Position numbers and translations under genes: made by a program. DNA of 64,000 nucleotides, from assembly GCF_020991455.1 (NCBI RefSeq), contig NZ_JAJMOX010000016.1, positions 46,646 through 110,645 of the forward strand. Direction: 5' to 3'. Below the pieces are notes generated by a model. The model made no database searches. It saw only the letters and a program-made list of their open reading frames with translations, and was not told the DNA's origin. Origin of the DNA: Flavobacterium sp. JAS. GTDB taxonomy: Bacteria > Bacteroidota > Bacteroidia > Flavobacteriales > Flavobacteriaceae. Shown piece after piece: positions 48,454 to 58,353 of this stretch. Every line of letters begins with the position of its first letter. The stretch's first letter is position 1.

Positions 48454-49469
48454 ATGAAATATTCAAGATCAAATAAATTAGCGATCAATTGGAAAGCCAG
48501 TTTCTTTATGTTATCTGTCTTTCTGATGCTGAGTATTTTAAATGCACAAGACAAGGGACGAAGACCAAATTTTATCCAGATTCTAACTGAAATGAATGGT
48601 TTTTAGCCCAAATTGTTGCCGGACAGTTTAAAAAGTGGTTGGAAGAAGTAAGGGATAAAGATACGCCTTTTTTTATAACTATATGGTTTCACGTACCGCA
48701 TAGACCAATCAATAGTGATCCCAAGTTTCTTGAGCTGTATAAAAAGACAAAAGCGAAATCTGATTCAAGTATGGTTCAGTATTTAGTTAAGGTACCCCAA
48801 CTTTATGAGGCTATAGGTACTATTGTAAAATCGTTGAAGGAGGCTTGAGCATATGAAAACACAATTATCTGTTATGCCAGTGATAACGGTTCTGAAGGTG
48901 GAAATGAATATGGAACATTTAATACTTCATACAGCCCTTATGCTGGTAGTAGATACCGTGGTCAAACAGGCGGTTTATCAGGTCGTAAAAGGTTTACACA
49001 TGAGGGAGTAGTAAGGGTTCCAGGAGTTATAAGCTGGCCTGAAGGTTTGAAAAGAAATGGAGTTAAACCTGGAAATGTTTTTGGAGAACCAATAATTGGA
49101 TCTGATATTTTTCCAACATACCTTGAATTAGCGGGAATTGATATTCCTAAAAAGGACAAACAGCATGGGGTTTCAATTGCTCCTCTTATTAAAGGTGAAC
49201 CTTTTAAAAGATCAAAGCCATTGCAATGGCGTAACCAAGATGTTATCAGGATGCGAGATGGCATTTGGAAAATGATCGTAGATCCTTCAAGGAAGTCTTT
49301 GTGCTCTTTATAATCTTAACATTGACAAACGTGAAACTACTGACTTGGCAAAATATGAACCAGAAGTGTTTGAAAGAAAGCGCTTGTGGAATACGATAAA
49401 GATTTACTTAGCGAAGGGCCAGATTGGAATAAAAAAGATGCTAAAATGAAAAAGTATATACCTGATTAG
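48454..49469 (+). pseudogene. Broken S1-family sulfatase with an internal deletion
   Basis: The signal peptide (FFMLSVFLMLSILNAQ) and RRPNFIQILTE are present, but a stop follows. The text then jumps to DKDTPFFITIWFHVPHRPIN, so the segment with the formylglycine cysteine and CxPxR is missing. Later parts are readable: TIICYASDNGSEGGNEYG, RKRFTHEGVVRVPGVISWP, DIFPTYLELAGIDIPKKDKQH, NQDVIRMRDGIWKMIVD, and after a frameshift the C-terminus to 49469. It cannot make an active sulfatase. It lies between GH29 copy 3 and GH89 copy 2. Confidence 0.88.
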
Positions 49470-49472
49470 ATT

Positions 49473-51764
49473 ATGATAAATTACTGTTTTAATATTTTGT
49501 TTTTGTTTTGTTTTATAGGCACAGCCCAGGGACAAGTTGTAGAGGTTAAAAGCAAACCGGATGAGCAGATCGGAGCTTGTGAACAATTAATATATCGGGT
49601 TACACCTTCAGTTGCTCAACATTTTAAATCTGAAATTATACCAGCCGATAATGGGTTTGATGTATTTGAAGTTGAATCTGTAAAAGGAAAAATAGTACTG
49701 CGGGGTAACAATGGAGTTAGCCTTGCCAGTGCTTATAATTACTATTTGAAGGAGTATTGCAGGTGCTTGTACTCGCTCTGGGGTAATCAAATGAGGCTTC
49801 CGGATTTACTTCCTGAAGTACCTGAAAAAGTGAGAATTGTAAATTCCAGAAAAATCAGACACTTCTTCAATTACTGTACCTATAACTATTCTGGTACATG
49901 GTGGAATTGGAAGGATTGGGAAAAGGTGATCGATTTCTTAGCAATGAATGGTATTAATATGCCGCTTTCAACTGTAGGTGTTGAGGCCGTATGGTATCAT
50001 ACGCTCATTGAACTGGGACTTTCAGATGATCAGGCCCGCACATTTCTGGCTTCGCCGGTTTATTTAAGCTGGCAGTGGATGAGTAATCTGGAAGGTACCA
50101 GCGGTCCCCTTCCAAAATCTTGGATTGATAGCCACGAGAAGTTGGGAAGACAAATTATGGATCGTGAGATTTCGCTGGGAATGACTCCGGTTGTTCATGG
50201 GTTTTCCGGACATGTGCCTGTTGTTTTTAAAGAAGTCTTTCCTGATGCACGGATTAGTATTAAACCAGGCTGGGCTAAAGAAGCATTTAAAGGGGCGGCA
50301 CAGCTTGATCCGCTCGATCCATTGTTTAGTAAAGTTGGTAAAGTCTACTTGCGTAATCAGATTGAGCGCCTTGGAAGCACACACTATTATATGACAGATC
50401 CTTTTCATGAGGGGCATCCTCCTGTTGAAGGAAAGAAGTACTTGCAGGATGTTGGCAGGGCAATCAGTCGACTACTTTCAGAAGTTGATAATAAGGCAAT
50501 ATGGATGATGCAGGACTGGTCACTACGGGAAGATATCGTTACGGCTGTTGATAAAGATAAGCTGATTATAATGAACTTGGCATATAGCCCGCAAAAAATC
50601 GCTAAGTATGCAAATCTGGGTTATCGGTTTACAGTTGGGCAGCTGAATAATTTTGGAGGGCGTACATTTATGCATGCTGATCTGCCCGATCAGGCAGGTA
50701 ATATTCCTTCAAAAGTTATTGCCGAAAACAAAAATTGTGTTGGTAGTGGAATGTGGATGGAAGGAATAGGAGACAATCCTGTAAATTATCATCTCTGCCT
50801 TGAGATGAATTGGCAAAATGGAAAGGTTGATTTGAGTGAATGGCTTAAAGACTGGTCTGAACGTCGTTATGGAGGTGTCTCTACAAAGGCCACCCAGGCA
50901 TGGCAATCACTAATGTCAAATGTTTATGCCATAGGTGGACGCGGATTCGGATCAATAGTTGCTGCGCGTCCTGCAATCAAAAGCCCTAAGTCGGGACCAA
51001 ATCGGGGACCTGGAATTGATTATGATCCGAAGATACTGGTAAATGCATGGAATTTACTATTATCTGAAAATAAAGAACTGAAATCATCTGCCGCTTACCG
51101 TTATGACATCGTAGATTTCGGACGGCAGGTATTATCCAATCTCGCCTTATTTAAACAGCGCGAAATGGCACTGGCCTATATTCGGAAGGATAAGTTACTG
51201 TTTGAAAAAACTTCAATGAATTTTTTAGTATTGCTTTCAGATTTAGATAGATTATTGGGGGCTGAGGAGGCTTTTGTATTCGGAAAAATGTTGAAAGATG
51301 CGGAGCGATGGGGGGTAAATACAGAGGAAAGCAATTATTATCGTCGTTCTGCGGCAGCACTTCCTACCATATGGGGTAGTGATACAGCTGAGCCCACACT
51401 TTTTGATTATGGATGGAGAGAATGGAGTGGATTGACAGGTACATTCTATAGTAAGCGATGGGAGATCTTTATTAAAGAATTGAAAATTAGTTTGGATAAA
51501 GGTGTGGATTACAAGGATCCTGAAAATCATGTGTGGGGAAGACCTGCATTCCGAGCGGATGGAGTGCTGTCCAAAATCGCTGATTTTGAAATGGAATATG
51601 TTGCAAATCCACCTCAGGCTATTAAAACCACATCAACGGGTGATGGAGTAGAAATAGCGATTGAACTTTTTAATAAATATAAAAATGAACTGATGGCCCA
51701 ACCAGATAAGTCTCCAGTTGAATGGGGGAAAATGACAAAAGTTGAGTATGATATGGGGAATTAA
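49473..51764 (+). CDS. GH89 alpha-N-acetylglucosaminidase (copy 2)
   Basis: A 763-residue protein with signal peptide YCFNILFLFCFIGTAQG. It is clearly similar to copy 1 throughout: FNYCTYNYSGTWWNWKDW, MNGINMPLS, GPLPKSWIDSHEKLGRQ, acid/base E313 in MTDPFHEGHPP and nucleophile E430 in GMWMEGIGDNP. The catalytic set is intact. Differences around the pocket (for example GHVPVVFKEVF for GVVPRIFKKKF) suggest the two copies deal with different neighbours or sulfation states. GC content looks higher than in the SusC-SusD genes. It lies directly after the broken sulfatase, with which it was probably co-transcribed. Confidence 0.94.
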   Translation: MINYCFNILFLFCFIGTAQGQVVEVKSKPDEQIGACEQLIYRVTPSVAQHFKSEIIPADNGFDVFEVESVKGKIVLRGNNGVSLASAYNYYLKEYCRCLYSLWGNQMRLPDLLPEVPEKVRIVNSRKIRHFFNYCTYNYSGTWWNWKDWEKVIDFLAMNGINMPLSTVGVEAVWYHTLIELGLSDDQARTFLASPVYLSWQWMSNLEGTSGPLPKSWIDSHEKLGRQIMDREISLGMTPVVHGFSGHVPVVFKEVFPDARISIKPGWAKEAFKGAAQLDPLDPLFSKVGKVYLRNQIERLGSTHYYMTDPFHEGHPPVEGKKYLQDVGRAISRLLSEVDNKAIWMMQDWSLREDIVTAVDKDKLIIMNLAYSPQKIAKYANLGYRFTVGQLNNFGGRTFMHADLPDQAGNIPSKVIAENKNCVGSGMWMEGIGDNPVNYHLCLEMNWQNGKVDLSEWLKDWSERRYGGVSTKATQAWQSLMSNVYAIGGRGFGSIVAARPAIKSPKSGPNRGPGIDYDPKILVNAWNLLLSENKELKSSAAYRYDIVDFGRQVLSNLALFKQREMALAYIRKDKLLFEKTSMNFLVLLSDLDRLLGAEEAFVFGKMLKDAERWGVNTEESNYYRRSAAALPTIWGSDTAEPTLFDYGWREWSGLTGTFYSKRWEIFIKELKISLDKGVDYKDPENHVWGRPAFRADGVLSKIADFEMEYVANPPQAIKTTSTGDGVEIAIELFNKYKNELMAQPDKSPVEWGKMTKVEYDMGN

Positions 51765-51819
51765 TCTTGTAAGTAAAACAAGGTAAACATATAAAATAAC
51801 ATTTAAGCAAAACGAACCA

Positions 51820-54450
51820 ATGAGAAGAAACTTATTAAGTTTAAAGAGTACTTTAATAATCATCCTATTTAGTTTCATTTTTATTTCAGCCAAAGTGGTT
51901 AGTTCTATTAGAAATGAACCCGATGAAAAGGTTTTGCCAGGCGAAATCTATTTGAAAGCAAAGGCCATACATCCTTTTTTTAGAATTGACGCATTTCCTG
52001 CCAATATGGAAGTTGATGTTAATCCTCCATCATTTTTATGGCCTTCAAGTCGACAGGAATTTACTGAGCCATTGAAATCGTATGATTTTCAGCTTAGTCA
52101 GGACCGTTCGTTTGCTCAGGTTGTTGAAGAAACAATTGGACAAAGCCCATCGTTTTACTTGGCCAAAAAGCAGTTGGCTGATGGCACTTGGTACTGGCGT
52201 TACCGTGAAACAGGCAAGGATTGGCTAGGACCTTATAGCATTACTGTTGGAGTGGGTTCTCGAAAAGATTACCGTCCATCTGCGAGCGCTTTTGTAAATG
52301 CTGTGAAAGGTGACAGGCCTCGCATGATTATTCGTAAAGAGCGCCTTCCGTATGCCCGTATTGCATTTAAACAAAATGGGATTACCGACCAGATTTTGAA
52401 GCAGGCCGAAAGCTATTTTGGGGTCGAACTTCCAAAGAATGAATGGGGCGGAAAATTTCACAAAAACGGTAAACAGATATTCACGGGTGGTAAATTTCCA
52501 GACGGTCATGTTAAGTCTATGATAACTGCTCCGGTGTGGACGGGTGCAATTGAGAGCCTTTGCAAATCGTACCTATTAACGGGAGAAGACCGCTATGCAA
52601 TTGAAGCCTTACGGTGGGGAGAAAAAGTGCTTTCTTTCGACCTGCTTACCCCAAACAACCTTACTTATGATGGCAATCCGGTTCCCGATGGTTTCGATTT
52701 TGCCATGTACCTTAATGCAGTTTCCAGTATTTACGATTGCCTTTATGATCGGATGTCGGTTGATCAGCGGAATGATTACCGTAAGAATCTAGCAGAACGG
52801 CTTCGTATTTATTATGAATATTATTGCAATAGATTGGAAAATAGGTGCATCGATAATCACTCCTGGCAGATAAGCTTGGCCTCTTTTGTGCGCGCAGCCA
52901 TTACGGCCAAAGGCGATATTCCTGAAGCCGATAAATACCTAGCCTATGCCTATGAAATATGGGCAACTATCGATCCGGAGCAGAGCCGCACCGACGGAGG
53001 ATGGTTTGGTGGTGGTTATGTAGGGGTGAATATCGATGTATGGACCGAAGTGCCCGCTTATTTCAAGCTTTATACTGGTTATAATTTTTATGATACTCCT
53101 TTTTACCGAAATCATGCCTATTATTTCCTATACAGGCAGTCGCCAGGCTCGATGGAGGATGGATTCTCGGGCGATGGTTATGGTGGAGAAGGTAAAGGGG
53201 TAGGCGATAAATTAAAACTTTGGCTTGGTGTTTTGGATGCCGATCTCGATCTACCAGTAGCTGGTTGGCTAGCTTGGGATACTTCTTTAAGAAATAACAA
53301 TAAGTGGAATACTTTTGCGTGGGTCAGACAGGTTGAGGGAATGCCTCTAAGCAGGAACGGAAATAGGGAACTGCCTGGAAACCTTCCACAGTCGCGCGAT
53401 TTTCGCGATATAGGTGTTGTAAACATGCACAGGGATTTGTTACACCCCGAAAACGATCTGCATGTAGCATTGCGATCTTCACCTTTCGGAACATTTGGTC
53501 ACAACTTAGCCAGCCATAATTCGTTCAATGTTATATATAAGGGAGATTTTTTGTTTGTACCCTATGGACATCGGTTTGGCGGGGCAAAAAATAATGCGGC
53601 CTGTTACCGAAATACCCGTGGTTTTAATAGCGTGTTGATTGATGGCAAAGGGCAGCCTTTCAGTCCCGAGGCTTATGGGTGGATTCCTCGGTTCCTCGAT
53701 GGAGATAAAATCACTTATGCCTGTGGCGATGCTTCAAATGCCTACCGTTCCGAACCATTCGAACGGGAGGGCAATGCTTTCAAAGCGGCCGGATTAAATA
53801 TTGATGACCATATTTCGAACGGGGTATTGAAGCGTTTCCGCCGACATGTAGTATTCCTCAGGCCATCCCTTATTCTGGTTTACGATGAACTGGAAGCAAA
53901 AAAAACTGTTCGTTGGGATTGGGTGCTTCATTGTCGTTACAATATGAAAGCTACTGGTTCGGTGCTGAAAGTTGATGGAGTTGATGCTGAAGTGGATGTG
54001 CGGGGAAGTATCCCGATGGTTACTGAAGTAAAAGATAAACCCATGTTTATGCCAATTAATGTGGATGGTCGTGGTGGCGAAAAGGCTGGAGCACCATACC
54101 CGATAAAAGGAACATATGCCTGGGTATCCTCCAGTTCAAAAACAGATAAGATTCGAATCCTGTCGTTCGTTCAGGTAGGTAATGTTAAAAAAATTGAAGA
54201 GACATCAAAAGGGGTTTACCGTTGTGGTGACTGGAAAATTGAAAGTGAGATGAATCCTTTACAAATGGCAAACCTGAAAATTACAAATACCGATGGTTCA
54301 GCTTCCTTTTTACTAAAAAAAGAAGGAACAGGTGAATCTGTGATTAAAGAAACCTTGAAAGGAAAGATTAAAGAGATCAAGACAGTGGACGAATTGCCTT
54401 ACCATGCTAGAGGGTTAAAACAGGTTTCTAATATTAAGAACAGTAAATAG
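51820..54450 (+). CDS. Heparinase II/III-fold polysaccharide lyase (lyase 3), divergent active site
   Basis: An 876-residue protein with signal peptide IIILFSFIFISAKVVSS. The DUF4962-like N-terminus has NPPSFLWPSS, YDFQLSQDRSFAQ and GTWYWRYRE. The toroid has H347 (CIDNHSWQISL) and Y400 (RTDGGWFGGGYVGVN), 53 residues apart. In the beta-sandwich the usual HxHxxQN motif is FGHNLASHNSFN, so the first His (H561) is kept, the second becomes L, and Q of QN becomes H. This may give different specificity. It has the most GC-rich sequence of the PUL and the most distinctive codon choice. It follows GH89 copy 2. Confidence 0.85.
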   Translation: MRRNLLSLKSTLIIILFSFIFISAKVVSSIRNEPDEKVLPGEIYLKAKAIHPFFRIDAFPANMEVDVNPPSFLWPSSRQEFTEPLKSYDFQLSQDRSFAQVVEETIGQSPSFYLAKKQLADGTWYWRYRETGKDWLGPYSITVGVGSRKDYRPSASAFVNAVKGDRPRMIIRKERLPYARIAFKQNGITDQILKQAESYFGVELPKNEWGGKFHKNGKQIFTGGKFPDGHVKSMITAPVWTGAIESLCKSYLLTGEDRYAIEALRWGEKVLSFDLLTPNNLTYDGNPVPDGFDFAMYLNAVSSIYDCLYDRMSVDQRNDYRKNLAERLRIYYEYYCNRLENRCIDNHSWQISLASFVRAAITAKGDIPEADKYLAYAYEIWATIDPEQSRTDGGWFGGGYVGVNIDVWTEVPAYFKLYTGYNFYDTPFYRNHAYYFLYRQSPGSMEDGFSGDGYGGEGKGVGDKLKLWLGVLDADLDLPVAGWLAWDTSLRNNNKWNTFAWVRQVEGMPLSRNGNRELPGNLPQSRDFRDIGVVNMHRDLLHPENDLHVALRSSPFGTFGHNLASHNSFNVIYKGDFLFVPYGHRFGGAKNNAACYRNTRGFNSVLIDGKGQPFSPEAYGWIPRFLDGDKITYACGDASNAYRSEPFEREGNAFKAAGLNIDDHISNGVLKRFRRHVVFLRPSLILVYDELEAKKTVRWDWVLHCRYNMKATGSVLKVDGVDAEVDVRGSIPMVTEVKDKPMFMPINVDGRGGEKAGAPYPIKGTYAWVSSSSKTDKIRILSFVQVGNVKKIEETSKGVYRCGDWKIESEMNPLQMANLKITNTDGSASFLLKKEGTGESVIKETLKGKIKEIKTVDELPYHARGLKQVSNIKNSK

Positions 54451-54491
54451 TAATACTAAAAGATATTAATTATATAACAAACAATCAGAAA

Positions 54492-56732
54492 ATGAAAAAT
54501 AAACAAAAACTATCTCAACGGCTATATCATAGTTGGTTGATTGTCTTTATAATTTGTTTTTCGGTAAATGTCAGTGGTTTTTCTAATGACAGAACACCGG
54601 GGGGAAATGAAAAACCACAAACCTTAGAGAATAGATTTCTTAAAAGAAAAATTGGAGTCGTATCAGGAGTATTAAAGACAATTGATCTTTATAATAAAGT
54701 AGCTGACAAAGTACTTTTACCAACTACCGTAGATGAATTTGTGATGAGGCTTTCAAAAGATGCTTCTAAACAATCGGAAGATAATTATCTGAAGTCAGCT
54801 GATTTCAATGTCATTAGTTTAAATGGTAATAATCAGGAAATTATTGCTGAGCTTGAAAATAAGCAGTTCCAGATGAATGTTAAAATTCACTATACTTTAG
54901 ATCCCGACAAATTTTATGGTCATAAATATCTTGAAATTACTTCGGGACAAAAGTGTATTATTGAATTACTAGATATTGAGTCTATCTCATTTGAGGATGC
55001 ATATCAGCCTTATAAAGCAAAGGACATGATGTGGACTACAACTAAGTTCCTGCCGGCATTGGGTCAGCCATTATATACGACTGGTTCTGCAAGTTTCTGG
55101 GGAGTAGAATTTCCTGCATCGTGGAATCGCGTGGAAGGTAAGACTATCCATTGTGGGTATCAAGCGGCAATTGAACTTCAGCCAGGTAAAAAATATACAA
55201 GTTATAAGGCTGTTTTTGGTGTTGGAGATGATCCGAAGTTTATCAAAGACACCTTTCTTGACTATATTGATCAGATAAGAGCGGTTCCATTCGGATTGCA
55301 TGTACAATATAATTCGTGGTTTGATTTTGGAGGTTCAATTTCTCAGCAGAAATTTTTAGAATCTTTAGAAAAACTGCATCATGAATTGGTAGAAAAGCGC
55401 GGTTGTAAACCTTTGGATGTATATGTAGTTGATGATGCCTGGCAAAATTCCCGCCCACCCAGATCTCCACTTGATGACTGGAGTACAGGAATGTATAAGG
55501 TAAATGAAAAGCTTTTTGATCCTGAAATGAAAACTGTACGTGAAGAGATTGAGAAAAGAGGATCTAAGATGGGGCTTTGGGCTAGTCCCGCCTGTTTGTT
55601 TGGTGCAACAGCAAACCTTGATGTACTTGAGGAAAAAGGATTTGAGGTATTGGTAGGTAAAAAACAGGGTAAATCTGGGAAGATCGCTAAATCTATGTCT
55701 ATGACAGGTGAAAAATACATGAATTTGCTTGAAGAAGCTTTGCTTCGTATGGTAAAGATGGGGGCGGTTTATTTTAAATTTGATGGTATATTTGGTCATT
55801 TGGGTACCCGTTTCTTTGAAGTAGTACCAGGCAGAGGAACCCCAGTGATGTCGGATCTGTTGCCTGAAGGCGTTACTGCTGATGATCCGCGTTTGAACGA
55901 TCCTAAGTTTGACGAGATGAAACGCTATTATATAACCAGAGGAACAGAGCGACTCATCAGCATTTATCAGAAGATGCGTGCAATTAATCCAGAGATTCGT
56001 ATATTGAATCATAATGGCACTACGATTAGTCCATGGTGGTTTATGACCATCGATGTGCTGAGCCTAGTAAACGAACAGGACGGAGCACAAGGGACTAACC
56101 GCAATGAACAAATGTGTTACCGCGACGCAATTTATTATCAGACTACAGTTACCGATAATAACCAGATTCCTCTTAACTCTGTTTTTAACCATGAACCCGC
56201 TAAGGATGGTAAGCGTTTTGGTGATGCGGATAAACAGGCCTTTCAGAATTACTTCATGATGGCCATATCCAGAGGGACGGCAATGGTAGAATTATATGTC
56301 CAAACAAAAACATTGCTTCCTGAGGACTATGATGTCATCGCAGATGGCTTGAAATGGTTATATAAAATAAATCCGGCATTTAAAAAATCAAGGATGCATG
56401 GTGGAAATCCATTAGGCACACATACATTTAACGAATCAAATGTAGCCCTGAAAGATACAAAAATCGATACTGAGGCTAATGTCTACGGTTATACTGGTTG
56501 GACAAAAGATCTGGGCTACGTGTCTATCCATAACCCTAAAGCGACTAAAGAAACATACACCTTTAAACTTGACCGAAGTTTTGGGCTTATGCCAGACACT
56601 AAAGCTACATTCAGATTAAGTTCGCCAATGTCTGAAAATTTAAAAGGATTGAAAAAGGATTGGAAATATGGAGATGTAGTAACAATTGAATTAAAACCAA
56701 AAGAAGTGATGATTCTTGACTTTCAAAAATAA
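54492..56732 (+). CDS. Clan GH-D glycosidase (alpha-galactosidase-like), copy 2
   Basis: A 746-residue secreted protein with signal peptide WLIVFIICFSVNVSGF. An N-terminal beta-sandwich (about residues 35-260) is followed by a barrel with HVQYNSWFDFGG, YVVDDAWQNS, GLWASPACLFG and YFKFDGIFGH with probable nucleophile D431. The same clan GH-D pattern is seen in the first copy, but overall the two are quite different. The likely product is alpha-galactose or an N-acetylated relative; the exact family is uncertain. It closes the main plus-strand operon that begins with SusC. Confidence 0.75.
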   Translation: MKNKQKLSQRLYHSWLIVFIICFSVNVSGFSNDRTPGGNEKPQTLENRFLKRKIGVVSGVLKTIDLYNKVADKVLLPTTVDEFVMRLSKDASKQSEDNYLKSADFNVISLNGNNQEIIAELENKQFQMNVKIHYTLDPDKFYGHKYLEITSGQKCIIELLDIESISFEDAYQPYKAKDMMWTTTKFLPALGQPLYTTGSASFWGVEFPASWNRVEGKTIHCGYQAAIELQPGKKYTSYKAVFGVGDDPKFIKDTFLDYIDQIRAVPFGLHVQYNSWFDFGGSISQQKFLESLEKLHHELVEKRGCKPLDVYVVDDAWQNSRPPRSPLDDWSTGMYKVNEKLFDPEMKTVREEIEKRGSKMGLWASPACLFGATANLDVLEEKGFEVLVGKKQGKSGKIAKSMSMTGEKYMNLLEEALLRMVKMGAVYFKFDGIFGHLGTRFFEVVPGRGTPVMSDLLPEGVTADDPRLNDPKFDEMKRYYITRGTERLISIYQKMRAINPEIRILNHNGTTISPWWFMTIDVLSLVNEQDGAQGTNRNEQMCYRDAIYYQTTVTDNNQIPLNSVFNHEPAKDGKRFGDADKQAFQNYFMMAISRGTAMVELYVQTKTLLPEDYDVIADGLKWLYKINPAFKKSRMHGGNPLGTHTFNESNVALKDTKIDTEANVYGYTGWTKDLGYVSIHNPKATKETYTFKLDRSFGLMPDTKATFRLSSPMSENLKGLKKDWKYGDVVTIELKPKEVMILDFQK

Positions 56733-56775
56733 GGCTTCGAAAATGAGATAATTAACAAATTAATTTGATTAATGG

Positions 56776-57438
56776 AATGAACAAAATTAAGAGTTACAGT
56801 TTGACTTGCATGTCCGTAATAAGCTTGTTTAACGAACAATTCTACGCTCAATTAAAAGAAGCTAGTTATTAATATACATAATGAATTTATTAATGTTGAT
56901 TATAATAATAACAAAAAGATTCTAAAAATAAAAGATTCAGCAAATATTTTTTTTTGAAGCACAGATTTTAGATGATAAGGATTGTAACATAAAAATATTG
57001 AACGATCATTCATTTCCAAATACTAGGTAAAGCTTTATCAATAGAAGTTACTTCTAATGGAAGTAAAACATTTATAATAAGTGTATTGTCTAAAAATCCG
57101 TTCGTTTATATTGAGACTATAATTACCAATAAAACTGATAAAGATATAAATATAGAAAAATTAGATATTCTGAAAGCGAAGGTATTAAGGGGAATTAGTG
57201 CGAACGAACTAGATGCTTTTTGGTACTGGTGGATTAACTCGTCTAAATGAACAACCAAATATGCGCACTAGGCATAAAAGTACTAAACCATAAGAAAGAA
57301 GGAAGTTTAAGCTCTCCTGGTGGCAGTAGTTATATGTTTTTATCGGTAACCAATCCAGAAACTCGTCAGGGTGTAGTGGGAGGATGGATTTCGTCTGATC
57401 GAGGAAGTGTCATCAGTGTAATACAAAGCCAAAAATAG
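56776..57438 (+). pseudogene. Broken N-terminal part of a GH-D-type glycosidase
   Basis: A leader-like start (ATG at 56776) soon stops. After frame changes the text reads SNGSKTFIISVLSKNPFVYIE, TNKTDKDINIEKLDILKAKVL, SANELDAF, a frame break into FGTGGLTRLNEQPN, then FLSVTNPETRQGVVGGWIS and SDRGSVISVI. This is the N-terminal sandwich of a clan GH-D alpha-galactosidase-like protein. The catalytic barrel is missing. It directly follows the second GH-D gene and could be the fossil of a third. Confidence 0.7.
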
Positions 57439-57885
57439 TGAGTTAAAAAATGGACACAGTTACGACAGAGCTTTTTAAAGATTATTAGTTTGAACTGCTT
57501 TGAAGTTTAGTGCAGCATTATAGATTTAAACAAGTGAAATTCAGAATCAAATATTTTTTTATTAAACTAACCCACTGTAAATCTATGTTTAAGCTTGTTT
57601 GATTGGGTAAAATATAGGACTACTAAACGAGCTTTTAAAATCCATACATCACTTGATTTTGATAGGTTGTTGATTAAAAAAAACAAATTTATAGCCTTGG
57701 TAAAACTAAAGGATAACCCGTAAAGACATTCCTTTTTTGAACTCTAATATAGAAACCTCTAATAAAATTAAAAAACACCAATATTGGTAGCAATTAACTA
57801 CGCTTTATGTTACATATGTCTTCATTTTTTTACTTTATTAAGTGTGAAATTGCCCAAAAAACATAGTTTATAATAAAATCAATTT
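57439..57885. other. AT-rich spacer upstream of the T9SS pair
   Basis: About 450 bases without a gene. ATGTTACAT occurs at 57807-57815, 71 bases before the next start, the same core as the motif near the HTCS gene. No terminator or promoter is clear. Confidence 0.45.
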
Positions 57886-58350
57886 ATGAAAAAAAATATC
57901 TTTAAATGTATTGTAATCATTGGATTATTTGTATTAAGTACAAAAGTAAGTGCTCAACAAGCAATATCAACTTCAGGAGAAAGTTTTTCTAATGAAAACG
58001 GTTTTGTAAGTTTTACCATTGGTCAGGTAGTTTTCGAGTCAATAGACAACTCAGGTCAGGGAGTTCAGCAACCTCCTCGAGAAGTAGTTTTGTCGACAAC
58101 TGAATTAGAATTAGAAATAGTAGCATTTCCTAATCCAATGGCAGACATCCTTTGTTTAAATATAACCGATGGTGATTTTGCAGGGTATACATACCAATTG
58201 GCAGGTATTGATGGTAAAAAAATTATTGAAGGTAAGTTAAGCGGATTAACTTCTGAGATTCATGTAGGGAATTTAAGTACCTCACTATATCTTTTAAATA
58301 TTACTAAAGAGGGAAAATTAATTAAATCAATTAAACTAATTAAAAACTAA
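57886..58350 (+). CDS. Small secreted protein with type IX secretion sorting domain
   Basis: A 154-residue protein with signal peptide IIGLFVLSTKVSAQQ, a short middle part (ISTSGESFSNENGFVSFTIGQV) and a C-terminal T9SS type A sorting domain from about residue 80 (VAFPNPMADILCLNI, then GKLSGLTSEIHVGNLSTSLYL and KLIKN). Type IX-sorted proteins are moved across the outer membrane and attached or released. The protein has no catalytic domain. It starts a two-gene pair with the next protein, four bases apart. Confidence 0.85.
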   Translation: MKKNIFKCIVIIGLFVLSTKVSAQQAISTSGESFSNENGFVSFTIGQVVFESIDNSGQGVQQPPREVVLSTTELELEIVAFPNPMADILCLNITDGDFAGYTYQLAGIDGKKIIEGKLSGLTSEIHVGNLSTSLYLLNITKEGKLIKSIKLIKN

Positions 58351-58353
58351 AAA

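Noticed and set aside
55365..56012. A 215-codon minus-strand open frame inside the second GH-D gene
   Set aside because: Antisense to conserved barrel motifs; no family features or leader.
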